Position numbers and translations under genes: made by a program. The notes under the pieces are model-generated. The model saw only the letters and a program-made list of their open reading frames with translations, was not told the origin of the DNA and did not search any database. DNA of 64,000 nt, taken from assembly GCF_014203795.1 (NCBI RefSeq), contig NZ_JACHJU010000001.1, forward strand, positions 4,588,001 through 4,652,000. The letters run 5' to 3'. Positions 25,045 through 35,688 of this stretch are shown here, piece by piece. The stretch comes from Streptosporangium album. Lineage in GTDB: Bacteria; Actinomycetota; Actinomycetes; Streptosporangiales; Streptosporangiaceae. How positions within the stretch are numbered: position 1 is the first letter of the stretch; each line of letters begins with the position of its first letter.

Positions 25045-25095
25045 CCATACGGAACGGTGCGGTACGGCCAGGCCGCACCGCACCGTTCCGTATGG
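25045..25095. terminator. Perfect 19-bp hairpin between convergent genes
   Basis: Arms 25045-25063 and 25077-25095 are fully complementary (CCATACGGAACGGTGCGGT and its complement) around a 13-base loop. It lies between the FtsX permease stop (24940) and the treS stop (25101) and can serve both strands. There is no poly-U run, as is usual in high-GC actinobacteria. The stretch just before it repeats CGGAACGG-type words. Confidence 0.85.
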
Positions 25096-25100
25096 AGGGA

Positions 25101-26804
<1,704 letters not shown>

Positions 26805-27313
26805 GGTGAGAAAGGGCAGGACGAAGTCACCGGATAGTCCGGCTGATGATGTTTGGTGACCGCGCTGGCGGGAGCCGTCATCCCCACGTGCTCCATGCCC
26901 TCGGTCAGACCGAATTTGTGATTTGGTCTGTCCGTTGTGGCGCTTTCTGGGCCGAACACTACCAGCCGTTCGCGCCTGCCGTAGCCCCTGAACATCTCGT
27001 CACGTCCCCACGCCACGGAAACTTCGCAGGCATCGCGCCGCCCGCCCGTAATCGCGCTGTCGCTTACTGTTCTCTTTCCCGAAACATGCCACACGCGGTG
27101 ATGATGACCTCGGCTTATGGCTGGGGGCCGGCAGACACGCACACCCGGACCAGGTCGTCGCCGGAGCCCGGGTCCCCACCCGCCCGCCTGTGACGGGAGT
27201 CTCCCCCTCGGTTCAGCGGACCCCGCCAGTCGAGCCTACCCAGCCATGGGGTATGGGCCCCAACCGCGCTCCGCCGTACTCCCGGTCGCAGGAGGAGACG
27301 GCGCGGGGAGAGA
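26805..27313. other. Gene-free stretch upstream of treS
   Basis: About 510 bases between the treS start and the end of the asparagine-synthase-like gene. Open frames on both strands lack ribosome sites and any recognisable family. The part near 26920-27080 is lower in GC than its surroundings (for example TTTGTGATTTGG) and probably contains the treS promoter. No hairpin or repeat stands out. Confidence 0.5.
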
Positions 27314-28972
27314 TCAGCTCCAGGGCGGGGCAGGGGTGGGCAGGCGGTCCTCGTAGTCGCCCAGCCAGGCTCCGAACAGGACCAGGCTCCGCACCCAGAA
27401 CCGGTCGTTCCAGCCGTTGAACCGCGCCAGGGCGTCAGGGCCCTCGGCGACCACGCCGTGAAGCTGCTCCGACAGCAGGGAGGGAACCGCGCCCGCGACC
27501 CGGCTCAGCATCCGGTGTCCGTACTCGCGCGCGGGGGCGGCGGCCGAGCGGAGCGGGACCCGCTGGAGCGGCTGCTTGACCACGTTCGTGGAGGGGAGCG
27601 CGGCGACACGGGGGTTGGCGGTGTGCAGGAGCTCCCGGTAGAAGTGCCCCTTGTCCTTACGGGCCACGCCCACCGAGAGGGCGGCGTCGAAGAAGTCCGG
27701 GTGCATGAAGGGCGCCGCGAACGACACCTCGGGGCCGACCAGGTTGACCGGGGAGCGGGCGATGCCCCGGGCGGTCCGGGTGTGCAGGACCGACAGCGGG
27801 AGTTCGGCCCGGTGCCCGTTGAGCATCGAGGTCGACTGGGTGAAGGCCGCCTCGACCGAGGAGGTGATCCAGGCCGACGCCTCCTCCGACAGGAACGGCA
27901 CCGACGGGGCGCCCAGCGCGAGGGAGCCGAGCAGCGCCGCCTTCCGTTCCGCCTCCGAGGAGGCCTCCAGCGCGGCCCCGCTGACCATGAAGTTCTTCAG
28001 CAGCGGCCCTCCGGCCAGGCCGTCCACCAGGGTCCGGCCGGCCCGGTGCACCTCACGGGCGAACGGGGTGTACCAGGCGTGGTGCGGGGTCAGGAATTCC
28101 AGCCGCCGGGCGACGGCGAGCGCGTCGTCGGGGTAGGCGGCGGCGTCCTGAGTGATCACGCGGTGCCGTACGCCCAGCTCGCGGGTTATCGCGCGGGCGA
28201 AGGCGATGTCGGTGTCGGTGCCGTCGTCGGGGCTCGTCGTCCACGATTCGACGTCGGCGCCCCGGGTCACCGCGACCGAGCAGAGCAGCCGCGAGTCGTA
28301 GCCGCCGCTGACCGGGACGAGCAGCGGACGGCCGTCGAACTCCTTGTAGACCTCGTGCAGGATCTCCAGGATCTCCCCGGCCGTCCGTCCCGCCTCGAAC
28401 GGCTCCTCGCGCAGCCACCGGGGCAGCCTGCGCTCGGTCGAGATCCGGCCCGAGGCCCGGTCGAAGGCCAGTGCGCTGGACCCGGCCAGCCGCTTGACCT
28501 GGGCGTAAGGGGTGTCGTCGCGGAGCGGGAAGGTCAGTTGGATGATCGACGCCCAGGCGTCCCAGTTGATCTCGTACGGCGTGCGGGCCAGAGCCAGCAG
28601 CGGCTCCAGGAGCGAGGAGAAGTAGACGGCCCCGTCCCGGGACAGGTAGTAGACGTCCACCAGGCCGAGCCCGCCGGTGTGCAGCGTGACCCGGTCTCCG
28701 TCGTCGATCAGGCCGGGGGTCTCGAACTCCTCCGCCACGCTGATCCACGGCGCCGCCTCCGTCGGCCTGCGCTCCCCCCAGGCGAACGCCCAGGTCTGTG
28801 CGTCCCGCTGGTAGGGCGGCAGCGGTGAGGAGCTGAACAGTGCCGCCTGGGGGGTTCGCAGCGCGGGCCTCACCCGTGGTCCGGCCCCCCGCAGTGTCTC
28901 CAGGACGGCATCGTCGAGGTGGCCGATGCCGCCGCAGACGTAGGGCCTCACATTGAACGTCGGCCACTGCAC
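27314..28972 (-). CDS. Asparagine-synthase-like protein (degenerate glutaminase domain)
   Basis: 552 residues from a GTG at 28972 with GAGGAG eight bases upstream; the frame continues further 5' without a ribosome site. The C-terminal half is an AsnB-type ATP-pyrophosphatase: PP-loop VPVSGGYDSRLL, FARAITRELGVRH and GLAGGPLLKN. The N-terminal half resembles the Ntn glutaminase domain, but the Cys2 nucleophile needed for ammonia release is missing (it starts QWPTFNV). Such proteins activate carboxylates with ATP in glycan amidation or peptide cyclisation. Being divergent from a glycosyltransferase and close to others, a role in modifying a surface glycan is the best guess. Confidence 0.75.
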   Translation of the reverse strand: MQWPTFNVRPYVCGGIGHLDDAVLETLRGAGPRVRPALRTPQAALFSSSPLPPYQRDAQTWAFAWGERRPTEAAPWISVAEEFETPGLIDDGDRVTLHTGGLGLVDVYYLSRDGAVYFSSLLEPLLALARTPYEINWDAWASIIQLTFPLRDDTPYAQVKRLAGSSALAFDRASGRISTERRLPRWLREEPFEAGRTAGEILEILHEVYKEFDGRPLLVPVSGGYDSRLLCSVAVTRGADVESWTTSPDDGTDTDIAFARAITRELGVRHRVITQDAAAYPDDALAVARRLEFLTPHHAWYTPFAREVHRAGRTLVDGLAGGPLLKNFMVSGAALEASSEAERKAALLGSLALGAPSVPFLSEEASAWITSSVEAAFTQSTSMLNGHRAELPLSVLHTRTARGIARSPVNLVGPEVSFAAPFMHPDFFDAALSVGVARKDKGHFYRELLHTANPRVAALPSTNVVKQPLQRVPLRSAAAPAREYGHRMLSRVAGAVPSLLSEQLHGVVAEGPDALARFNGWNDRFWVRSLVLFGAWLGDYEDRLPTPAPPWS

Positions 28973-29043
28973 CGTGCTGACTCCTCTGTGTCGCGATTGA
29001 CCAAAGGGTATCCTTTCGCCCGGCTCAGAAATCGGAGGACGGC

Positions 29044-31002
29044 GTGGCGAGCGAGCAACTCGAGAGCACACGGTTGGCGTTGCGGGAGGCTGTGGCCGAG
29101 GCGGAACGGGCCGCCGAACTGGCCAGACTGCTCGACGCGGCACAGGCGAAGATCACCGAAGCGGAGCGCGCCACGGCCGAACTGCGTGGAGTCCAGGAAC
29201 GGCTGAGCGAGACCGAGGAACGGCTCGAAGCGGCACAGGCGGCCGAAGAGCGACTCCGCAGGGACCTGGCCGAGCAGCGCTACCAGGCCGAGGTGGCGAA
29301 GTGGAAGCTGTCGTCGGTGCAGGTGGCGCGGTGGTCCCGGCTGGGCGACGCGATCAAGACGGGTAAGAGCAATCCCGTGCGGCTGGCGCGTGGCCTCCGC
29401 GGAGCCGCCAGGCCCGCCAAGCGACCGGCCGCCCCCAAGCGCCAGCCCGTCCCGGTCAAGAGCACCTCCAGGGCGGTCCCGGGTGCGTCCTTCCAGGCCA
29501 CCACGTCCACCAGGACCGTTGGCGGGACGTCGGTCAAGCTCAAGCCGTTCCGCGTCCCGACCGGCCCGAACACCCGCCCGCACCTGACGGTGGCCGTCGT
29601 CGCGGAGCCGCACGCCGAGGCGCTGCTGCGCTACGAGTGGCGGCAGACCACCGGCTTCACGCCCAGGGACTTCGCCCGGGTGCTGTCCGCCGAGGTCCCG
29701 CACCTGCTGCTGGTCGAGTCGGTGACCCACGGGCCCTGGGCCGAGGAGTTGCGCGAGCCGGGCGAGGGCCTGACCGCGCTGCTGTCGTGGTGCGCGGAGC
29801 GGGGCATCCGCACGGTCTTCTGGCACACCCGGGGTGAGGTCGGCGACTTCGCCGCCGCCGCCGGGTTGTTCGAGCACATCGTCACCGCACTGCCCAGGTC
29901 CGTGGCGGCGTGGGGCGCCGCGCTGGCGTCCCGGGAGCCGGATTCCGGCCGCCGCTCGCCCTCGCTGGGGCTCCTGCCCTTCGCCGTCCAGCCCCGCGTG
30001 CACAATCCGCTGCCGCTGGCCGGGGACCGGTTCGACCGGGTGCTCACCCTGGAGGAGCTGCTCCCGGGCCACCTGTCGTATCCGGACGTGCTCACCTCCT
30101 ACCGCTGGCCCAGGGCCGTCTACTGCCCGCCGGGCACGGAGGTCTGGCGGATGGCCGAGCTGGCCGCCTGCGGCACGCCGATCGCGGCGTCTCCGGCGGG
30201 CCCCGCACCGGACGCCGGGACCGTCCCGCCCGGTGTCCAGGACGGCGCCGACGCCCGCCGGGCCCATGCGGCGCTCCGCCGGGCCTATGCCTCCGGCACG
30301 ATGACGGAGAAGGTGGACGACCTGCTCGACGCGGTCGGGCTGCCCAGCGCCCGTGCCACCCTGACCGTCTCGGTGATCATGATCGATCGAGGCGATCTCG
30401 ACCACACCCTCGCCCAGGTCGCGCCGCAGAAGGGCGTCGTCCAGCTGGTGCTGCTGTCGGACGCGCACGACGCCGCGGGGCGGGCCCGCGCCGCGATGCC
30501 GGACAGGGTGGACGTCGTGGTCCGTCCCACCGACCCGGGGCTCACCACCGGCGGCATGCTCAACCGTGCCCTCGACCTGTGCCAGGGCGATCTGGTGGCG
30601 GTCATGGACGCCAGGGACATGTACGGCGAGCACTATCTGACCGATCTCGCCCGCGCCTTCCTGTTCACCACCGCCGACATCGTCGGTAAGGCGGCCTTCT
30701 ACGCCCACCTGCGCGACGTCGCCGCCACGGTGCTGCGCCAGCCGGACGCCGAATACTCCTATCTCCCCGAGATCACCGGCGCCACCTTGCTGGCCCGCCG
30801 TGCCGTCCTGCGCGGCATCGGCTTCGCCGACGTCTCGGAGGGGTGGGACGAGGTGCTGATGCGCCAGTGCCGCACGGACGGGATCAAGGTCTTCTCCGCC
30901 GACCGCTTCGGCTACGTCTGCCTGCGCGATCGCGACCGCTGGCTCCTCGGCTCGGCCCAGCTCGTCGACTACGGCCCGGCCGCTCCGCACGCCCTGGCCT
31001 GA
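29044..31002 (+). CDS. Coiled-coil glycosyltransferase-like protein (CgeB/DUF3880 plus GT2-like domain)
   Basis: 652 residues. Residues 1-85 form a charged coiled coil (ERLSETEERLEAAQAAEERL), then a basic Ala/Pro/Lys linker to about 150. About 180-430 looks like the CgeB/YkvP GT-B-like half (LTVAVVAEPHAEALLRYEW, RVLTLEELLPGHLSYPDV, ELAACGTPIAA). About 440-650 is a GT2-like nucleotide-sugar fold (TVSVIMIDRGDLDHTLAQV, LNRALDLCQGDLVAVMDARD) in which the usual DxD is altered to DARD. The GTG start has GGAGG. Divergent from the asparagine-synthase-like gene across 71 bases. The product is probably a cytoplasmic surface-glycan enzyme. Confidence 0.7.
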   Translation: MASEQLESTRLALREAVAEAERAAELARLLDAAQAKITEAERATAELRGVQERLSETEERLEAAQAAEERLRRDLAEQRYQAEVAKWKLSSVQVARWSRLGDAIKTGKSNPVRLARGLRGAARPAKRPAAPKRQPVPVKSTSRAVPGASFQATTSTRTVGGTSVKLKPFRVPTGPNTRPHLTVAVVAEPHAEALLRYEWRQTTGFTPRDFARVLSAEVPHLLLVESVTHGPWAEELREPGEGLTALLSWCAERGIRTVFWHTRGEVGDFAAAAGLFEHIVTALPRSVAAWGAALASREPDSGRRSPSLGLLPFAVQPRVHNPLPLAGDRFDRVLTLEELLPGHLSYPDVLTSYRWPRAVYCPPGTEVWRMAELAACGTPIAASPAGPAPDAGTVPPGVQDGADARRAHAALRRAYASGTMTEKVDDLLDAVGLPSARATLTVSVIMIDRGDLDHTLAQVAPQKGVVQLVLLSDAHDAAGRARAAMPDRVDVVVRPTDPGLTTGGMLNRALDLCQGDLVAVMDARDMYGEHYLTDLARAFLFTTADIVGKAAFYAHLRDVAATVLRQPDAEYSYLPEITGATLLARRAVLRGIGFADVSEGWDEVLMRQCRTDGIKVFSADRFGYVCLRDRDRWLLGSAQLVDYGPAAPHALA

Positions 31003-31094
31003 GGGCCGACCGGCGAGGTGGCGGACGCGCCGGGACGGGCACGTGCGGCCTCGATCATCTGGCTCCGCGCGTGGTCCGGGCTAGGCTGCCAGGC

Positions 31095-31751
31095 GTGACG
31101 CCCGGTCAGCTCGGCGAGGTCCTCGGCCTGCCGCCGATCCCGCAGGGGACGTGGGCCGAGGAGGCCGTCTACGTCTCGCCTGCCGCGTTGCGCCGGCGCC
31201 GGGCACCCGGGGAGCTGGCGGCGCGGCTGCGTGAGCTGCCGGGGATCGCGGGCGTCCGGGTGCGGGACGACGGTTTCCTGGAGATCGTGGTGGCCGTGCC
31301 GGGGGAGCTCGTCGCGGAGATCGGCCCGGTCGCCTCGCCGTCCCGCGGGGTGTCGCCGTGGGCCGACTCTCCCAGGACCTGGAGCAATCCCGGATTCGTC
31401 GTGCGATACGCGCATGTGCGGGCGGTCGCCGTACAGCGCTGGGCGGCGGAGCTGGGGGTCGGCGGGGAGTTCCGGCCCGAGCTGCTCACCGGCCACCTGG
31501 ACCGGGCGGTCCTGAGGTCGCTGGCCGAGGTGCACGGCAGGCGGGTGAGCCGGGATCCGGGGTGGGCGGCCTATGCCGGGCAGCTCGCCCTGGCCTATCA
31601 CGACGCGTTCGAGCGGGCCCCCGCGCTGCCCGTGGGGGATGAGGAGCCGTCCGCCCTCCACCTGGCGCGGGTACGGCTGGCCGGGGCGGTGCGGGACGTT
31701 CTGGCCGAGGGGCTGGCGGCGCTGGGCGAGGCGGCGCCCGACGTCCTGTGA
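31095..31751 (+). CDS. Stand-alone DALR anticodon-binding-domain protein (ArgRS-like, no catalytic domain)
   Basis: 218 residues. The first 75 resemble the N-terminal Add-1 domain of arginyl-tRNA synthetase (LAARLRELPGIAGVRVRDDGFLEIVV). The rest resembles its DALR helical anticodon-binding domain (NPGFVVRYAHVRAVAVQ..., AGQLALAYHDAFERAPALP, LAGAVRDVLAEGLAALG). The HIGH and KMSKS catalytic core is entirely missing. It occupies the slot directly before lysA where other actinobacteria have full argS. Such lysA-linked DALR proteins occur in related genera; a role in tRNA-Arg binding or regulation is unproven. The GTG start is chosen by frame and domain extent. Confidence 0.8.
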   Translation: MTPGQLGEVLGLPPIPQGTWAEEAVYVSPAALRRRRAPGELAARLRELPGIAGVRVRDDGFLEIVVAVPGELVAEIGPVASPSRGVSPWADSPRTWSNPGFVVRYAHVRAVAVQRWAAELGVGGEFRPELLTGHLDRAVLRSLAEVHGRRVSRDPGWAAYAGQLALAYHDAFERAPALPVGDEEPSALHLARVRLAGAVRDVLAEGLAALGEAAPDVL

Positions 31752-31939
31752 CCGATCCCCCGGCGGGGGCCGGGGGCGGCCGCGCGTCAGGTGTCTTGTC
31801 GGGCGGATCGCCACAAAACGTAAAAATATGGCGCTGAAGTTATTAATGACATGAAAAGTTTCTGTATTTCCGGTTGATCGTGTCTCGCCAATTGGGCACT
31901 CGTCCCACGGGGATCACCGCTTCCGATAGCCTCGATCGG

Positions 31940-33322
31940 GTGAGTCGATTCGCCCACCCCGCCGGTGACCGGCACGCCGAAGTGCGGCCAGAGGAGCGCC
32001 CTCCGCACGCACCTGCCGACCTGAACACACTCGACCCGACGATCTGGCCTCGGACGTCGGGCCGTGCCGGAGGCTCGATCACGGTCGGCGGCGCCGACGT
32101 CAGGGATCTGGTCGAAGAGCACGGCACGCCGCTCTACGTGGTGGACGAGGAAGACTTCCGCTCCCGGTGCCGCGACTACCGGGACGCGTTCGCCGGCGGT
32201 GAGGTCCACTACGCCGGTAAGGCGTTCCTCTGCCGTGAGGTGGCCCGCTGGATCATGCAGGAGGGTCTCGGCCTCGACGTGTGCAGCGCGGGCGAGCTCG
32301 CCGTCGCGCTGAGCGTCGGGTTCCCGCCCGAGCGGATCACGATGCACGGCAACAACAAGTCGCTCGCCGAGCTGGAGAGGGCGATCGAGGTCGGGGTCGG
32401 GCACATCGTGGCCGACTCGTTCGAGGAGATCGCCCGGCTGGGGTTCCTGGCGGCCAAGCACGGAAAGCGGCCCCGGATCATGATCCGGGTGACCGTGGGC
32501 GTGGAGGCGCACACCCACGAGTTCATCGCCACCGCCCACGACGACCAGAAGTTCGGCTTCTCGCTGAGCGCCGGCGCCGCGGCCGAGGCGGCCCGGCGCA
32601 TCCTCGCACTGCCCCAGCTCGAACTCGTCGGCCTGCACTCCCACATCGGCTCCCAGATCACCGACACCGCCGGTTTCGAGGTGGCCGCCCGCCGCCTGGC
32701 CACGCTGCTGGTGCAGATCAAGGAGGAGCACGGCGTCGTCCTGCCGGAGCTCGACCTCGGCGGCGGCTACGGCATCCCCTACGTCGAGGGCGACACCGCG
32801 CCCGACGTGAAGGAGATCGCGGACGGGCTGCGGGAGATCGTCGCCAAGGTGGCCGAGGCCGCGGGCCTGCCGGTGCCCAAGCTCACCGTCGAGCCGGGCC
32901 GGGCCATCGCCGGGCTCGCGGGTGTGACGCTCTACGAGATCGGCACGATCAAGGACGTCGAGGGGCTGCGGACCTACGTCGGCGTCGACGGCGGCATGAG
33001 CGACAACATCCGCACCGCGCTCTACGGCGCCGAGTACACCGCGCGCCTGGCCTCGCGGGAGAGTTCCGCCGAGCCCATGCTCTCGCGCCTGGTGGGCAAG
33101 CACTGCGAGAGCGGCGACATGGTGGTCCGCGACCTGTGGCTGCCGCGGGACCTGGCCACCGGTGACCTGATCGCCGTCGCGGGGACCGGCGCCTACTGCC
33201 GCTCGCTCGCCAACAACTACAACTACCTTCCCAAGCCCGCCGTGGTCGCGGTCAAGGACGGGGTGTCCCGCGTGATCGTCCGCAGGGAGACCGAGGACGA
33301 TCTGCTGAGAGGACAACTGTGA
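31940..33322 (+). CDS. lysA: Diaminopimelate decarboxylase
   Basis: 460 residues. This PLP enzyme converts meso-diaminopimelate to lysine. The PLP lysine lies in [10 protein letters not shown]. Other fold-III motifs are [32 protein letters not shown] and the dimer-interface catalytic Cys in HCESGDMV. The start at GTG 31940 ([14 protein letters not shown]) matches the usual actinobacterial LysA N-terminus. There is no Shine-Dalgarno site, while TAGCCT stands 7 bases before GTG, so a leaderless transcript is possible. The upstream 31800-31900 region is AT-rich for this genome. hom follows after 61 bases. Confidence 0.96.
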   Translation: MSRFAHPAGDRHAEVRPEERPPHAPADLNTLDPTIWPRTSGRAGGSITVGGADVRDLVEEHGTPLYVVDEEDFRSRCRDYRDAFAGGEVHYAGKAFLCREVARWIMQEGLGLDVCSAGELAVALSVGFPPERITMHGNNKSLAELERAIEVGVGHIVADSFEEIARLGFLAAKHGKRPRIMIRVTVGVEAHTHEFIATAHDDQKFGFSLSAGAAAEAARRILALPQLELVGLHSHIGSQITDTAGFEVAARRLATLLVQIKEEHGVVLPELDLGGGYGIPYVEGDTAPDVKEIADGLREIVAKVAEAAGLPVPKLTVEPGRAIAGLAGVTLYEIGTIKDVEGLRTYVGVDGGMSDNIRTALYGAEYTARLASRESSAEPMLSRLVGKHCESGDMVVRDLWLPRDLATGDLIAVAGTGAYCRSLANNYNYLPKPAVVAVKDGVSRVIVRRETEDDLLRGQL

Positions 33323-33383
33323 AACGACCCGAAATCGCAGGCCGCCGGGCGGGCGGAGCGGACGAGAAGGAGAGTGCGACCGG

Positions 33384-34676
33384 ATGGCACTGAAAGTCGC
33401 TCTCCTCGGGTGCGGTGTCGTCGGTTCCCAGGTGATCCGGCTGATGCGCGAGCAGGCCGACGACCTCGCCGCGAGGGTCGGGGCCCCGCTGGAGCTCGCC
33501 GGCGTCGCCGTGCGGAGGCTGGGCCGTAAACGGGACACCGACGTGGACCCGGCCCTGCTCACCACCGACGCCGAGGCCCTGGTCACCCGTGACGACGTGG
33601 ACATCGTCGTCGAGGTGATCGGCGGCATCGAGCCCGCCAGGTCGCTCATCCTGGCCGCGATGAACAGCGGCAAGTCGGTCGTCACGGCAAACAAGGCGCT
33701 GCTCGCCGAGGACGGCGCGACCGTCCACGGCGCGGCCAGGTCCAACAACGCGGACCTGTACTTCGAGGCGGCCGTCGCGGGCGCGATCCCGCTGATCCGG
33801 CCGCTGCGCGAGTCCCTGGCCGGCGACGACGTGCATCGCGTGCTCGGCATCGTCAACGGCACCACCAACTACATCCTCGACAAGATGGACGGAAGCGGCG
33901 CGTCCTTCTCCGACGCGCTGGAGGAGGCCCAGGCCCTGGGATACGCCGAGGCCGACCCCACGGCCGACGTGGAGGGCTTCGACGCCGCGGCCAAGGCCGC
34001 GATCCTCGCCGGGATCGCCTTCCACAGCCGCGTGACGGCCGCCGACGTGCACCGTGAGGGCATCACCGAGATCACCGCGACCGACGTGGCCAGCGCCAAG
34101 GCGATGGGATACGTCATCAAGCTGCTGGCGATCTGTGCCCGCTCCGACGACGGACGCTCCTTCGGCGTCCGGGTGCACCCGGCCATGATCCCCAGGACGC
34201 ACCCGCTGGCGGGGGTCCGCGAGGCGTACAACGCGGTCTTCGTCGAGGCCCGGTCCGCCGGGCAGCTGATGTTCTACGGCGCGGGCGCGGGCGGCGCCCC
34301 GACGGCGAGCGCGGTGCTGGGCGACATCGTGGCGGTGGCCCGCAACCTGCTGGCCGGCACGCGGGGCCCCGAGGAGTCGACCTACGCCGACCTGGCCGTG
34401 CACCCGATGGGTGAGACCGTCACGCGCTACCACGTCTCCCTGGACGTCGCCGACAAGCCGGGCGTGCTCGCCCGGGTCGCCGACATGTTCGCCAAGCAGG
34501 ACGTGTCCATCCAGACCGTCCGCCAGGAGGGGCACGGCGACGACGCCCAGCTCGTCCTGGTCACCCACCGGGCCAGTGACGCGGCGCTGTCGGCCACCAT
34601 CGAGGGCCTGCGCGAGATGGACATCGTCCGTGACGTGGTGAGCGTCATGCGGGTCGAGGGCGAGGAGGCCTCGTAG
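33384..34676 (+). CDS. hom: Homoserine dehydrogenase with ACT domain
   Basis: A 430-residue enzyme that reduces aspartate semialdehyde to homoserine. It has an NAD(P)-binding start (VALLGCGVVGSQVIRL), the catalytic region (GIVNGTTNYILDKM, ALGYAEADPTADVEG, ADVHREGI), and a C-terminal ACT domain (YHVSLDVADKPGVLARVADMF) that normally mediates feedback by threonine. GAGAAGGAGAG lies upstream of the ATG. In other actinobacteria thrC follows directly; here an 11.8 kb glycan block intervenes, and a strong hairpin lies behind the stop. Confidence 0.96.
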   Translation: MALKVALLGCGVVGSQVIRLMREQADDLAARVGAPLELAGVAVRRLGRKRDTDVDPALLTTDAEALVTRDDVDIVVEVIGGIEPARSLILAAMNSGKSVVTANKALLAEDGATVHGAARSNNADLYFEAAVAGAIPLIRPLRESLAGDDVHRVLGIVNGTTNYILDKMDGSGASFSDALEEAQALGYAEADPTADVEGFDAAAKAAILAGIAFHSRVTAADVHREGITEITATDVASAKAMGYVIKLLAICARSDDGRSFGVRVHPAMIPRTHPLAGVREAYNAVFVEARSAGQLMFYGAGAGGAPTASAVLGDIVAVARNLLAGTRGPEESTYADLAVHPMGETVTRYHVSLDVADKPGVLARVADMFAKQDVSIQTVRQEGHGDDAQLVLVTHRASDAALSATIEGLREMDIVRDVVSVMRVEGEEAS

Positions 34677-34693
34677 GCCCGCTCGCCGGTTGC

Positions 34694-34721
34694 GGGCACC
34701 CTCGGCGGACGGAGGGTGCCC
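34694..34721 (+). terminator. Hairpin behind hom
   Basis: A perfect 10-bp stem (34694-34703, GGGCACCCTC, with 34712-34721) and an 8-base loop start 18 bases after the hom stop. The stem extends by a few pairs with one bulged C. Just beyond, GACGCCGTACGGCGTC at 34734-34749 is a further 16-bp palindrome. Together they probably end the lysA-hom transcript. Confidence 0.8.
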
Positions 34722-34847
34722 CGCTCCCGTGCCGACGCCGTACGGCGTCGCCTTCCTGACCCTTTGGTAACGACTGCATCGACAAGCCTTATGGGCTTAT
34801 ATGGTGCTTTTCTGCTCTTCTGATCCGCTGCCCGAAGGGACGTCCCC

Positions 34848-35651
34848 GTGAAGATCGCTCGTTGGGCCGCGGTGCTGCCGGCGGCGCTGGTCGTGCCGGC
34901 GTTCCTGCAACCGGTCTCCCTCGCCGAGAGCGCCAGGCCCCCGAAGGCCAGGACGGTCGTCTCGCTCACCTTCGACGACGGGGACGTGACCCACCTGGCC
35001 ACGGCCCGCATGCTGGAGAAGCGGGGCGTGCGCGGGACCTTCTACGTCAACACCGACACCATCGGGCGCGACCTCAAGCTGAACCGCGAGCAGCTCGCCG
35101 CGATCGCCAAGGGCGGGCACGAGATCGGCGGCCACACGCTGACCCATGTCCGTCTCACCGAGCTGACCCGCAGCCAGCAGCGCGAGCAGATCTGCGACGA
35201 CCGCAGGACACTGGTGGCGTGGGGGTACCGGCCCGCCACTCTCGCCTACCCGTTCGGGTCGGTCGACGCCGACGCCGAGGCGGTGGCCCGGCAGTGTGGC
35301 TACGACGCGGCTCGCGGGGTCGGCGGGCTCAAGGAGTGGGGATGCCCCACCTGTCCGGGTGCCGAGAAGCCGCGCCCGGCGGATCGCTACGACATCCGCA
35401 CGCCGGGCTCGGTCCGCGAGGACACGCTGCTGCGGCAGATGAGGCAGCAGGTCCTCAACGCGGAGAAGACCGGCGGGCTCGTCACCATGGTGTTCCACCG
35501 GGTCTGCGACGGCTGCGGCGTCTACTCGGTGTCTCCCCGGACCCTGGACGGCTTCCTCGGCTGGCTGGTGAGCCGCAAGGCCCACGGCACGGTCGTCAAG
35601 ACCCTCCAGGACGCGGTCGGCGCCCGCTACCGGCCCGTGCCCGGGCAGTAG
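34848..35651 (+). CDS. Secreted polysaccharide deacetylase (NodB/CE4)
   Basis: 267 residues. A Sec signal (KIARWAAVLPAALVVPAFLQ) is followed by a NodB domain with the base Asp and metal Asp in LTFDDGDVT, metal histidines in GGHTLTHV, the arginine-loop region PATLAYPFGS, and a late VFHRVCD. It would remove acetyl groups from peptidoglycan or another extracellular glycan. Extra Cys (WGCPTCPG, CDGCG) could form disulfides or bind metal. It is a single gene with its own promoter region after the hom hairpin, and it opens the glycan block. Confidence 0.88.
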   Translation: MKIARWAAVLPAALVVPAFLQPVSLAESARPPKARTVVSLTFDDGDVTHLATARMLEKRGVRGTFYVNTDTIGRDLKLNREQLAAIAKGGHEIGGHTLTHVRLTELTRSQQREQICDDRRTLVAWGYRPATLAYPFGSVDADAEAVARQCGYDAARGVGGLKEWGCPTCPGAEKPRPADRYDIRTPGSVREDTLLRQMRQQVLNAEKTGGLVTMVFHRVCDGCGVYSVSPRTLDGFLGWLVSRKAHGTVVKTLQDAVGARYRPVPGQ

Positions 35652-35688
35652 GCGCCCGGCCGTCGCCCCCAAGGGCAGGCGGGGAGCC

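Noticed and set aside
26805-27313. Frames in the gap upstream of treS as small genes
   Set aside because: There are no ribosome sites, no family resemblance, and frames exist on both strands in equal quality.
31752-31939. Lysine riboswitch before lysA
   Set aside because: The region is short, AT-rich and lacks the large multi-helix core; a plain, possibly leaderless promoter explains it better.
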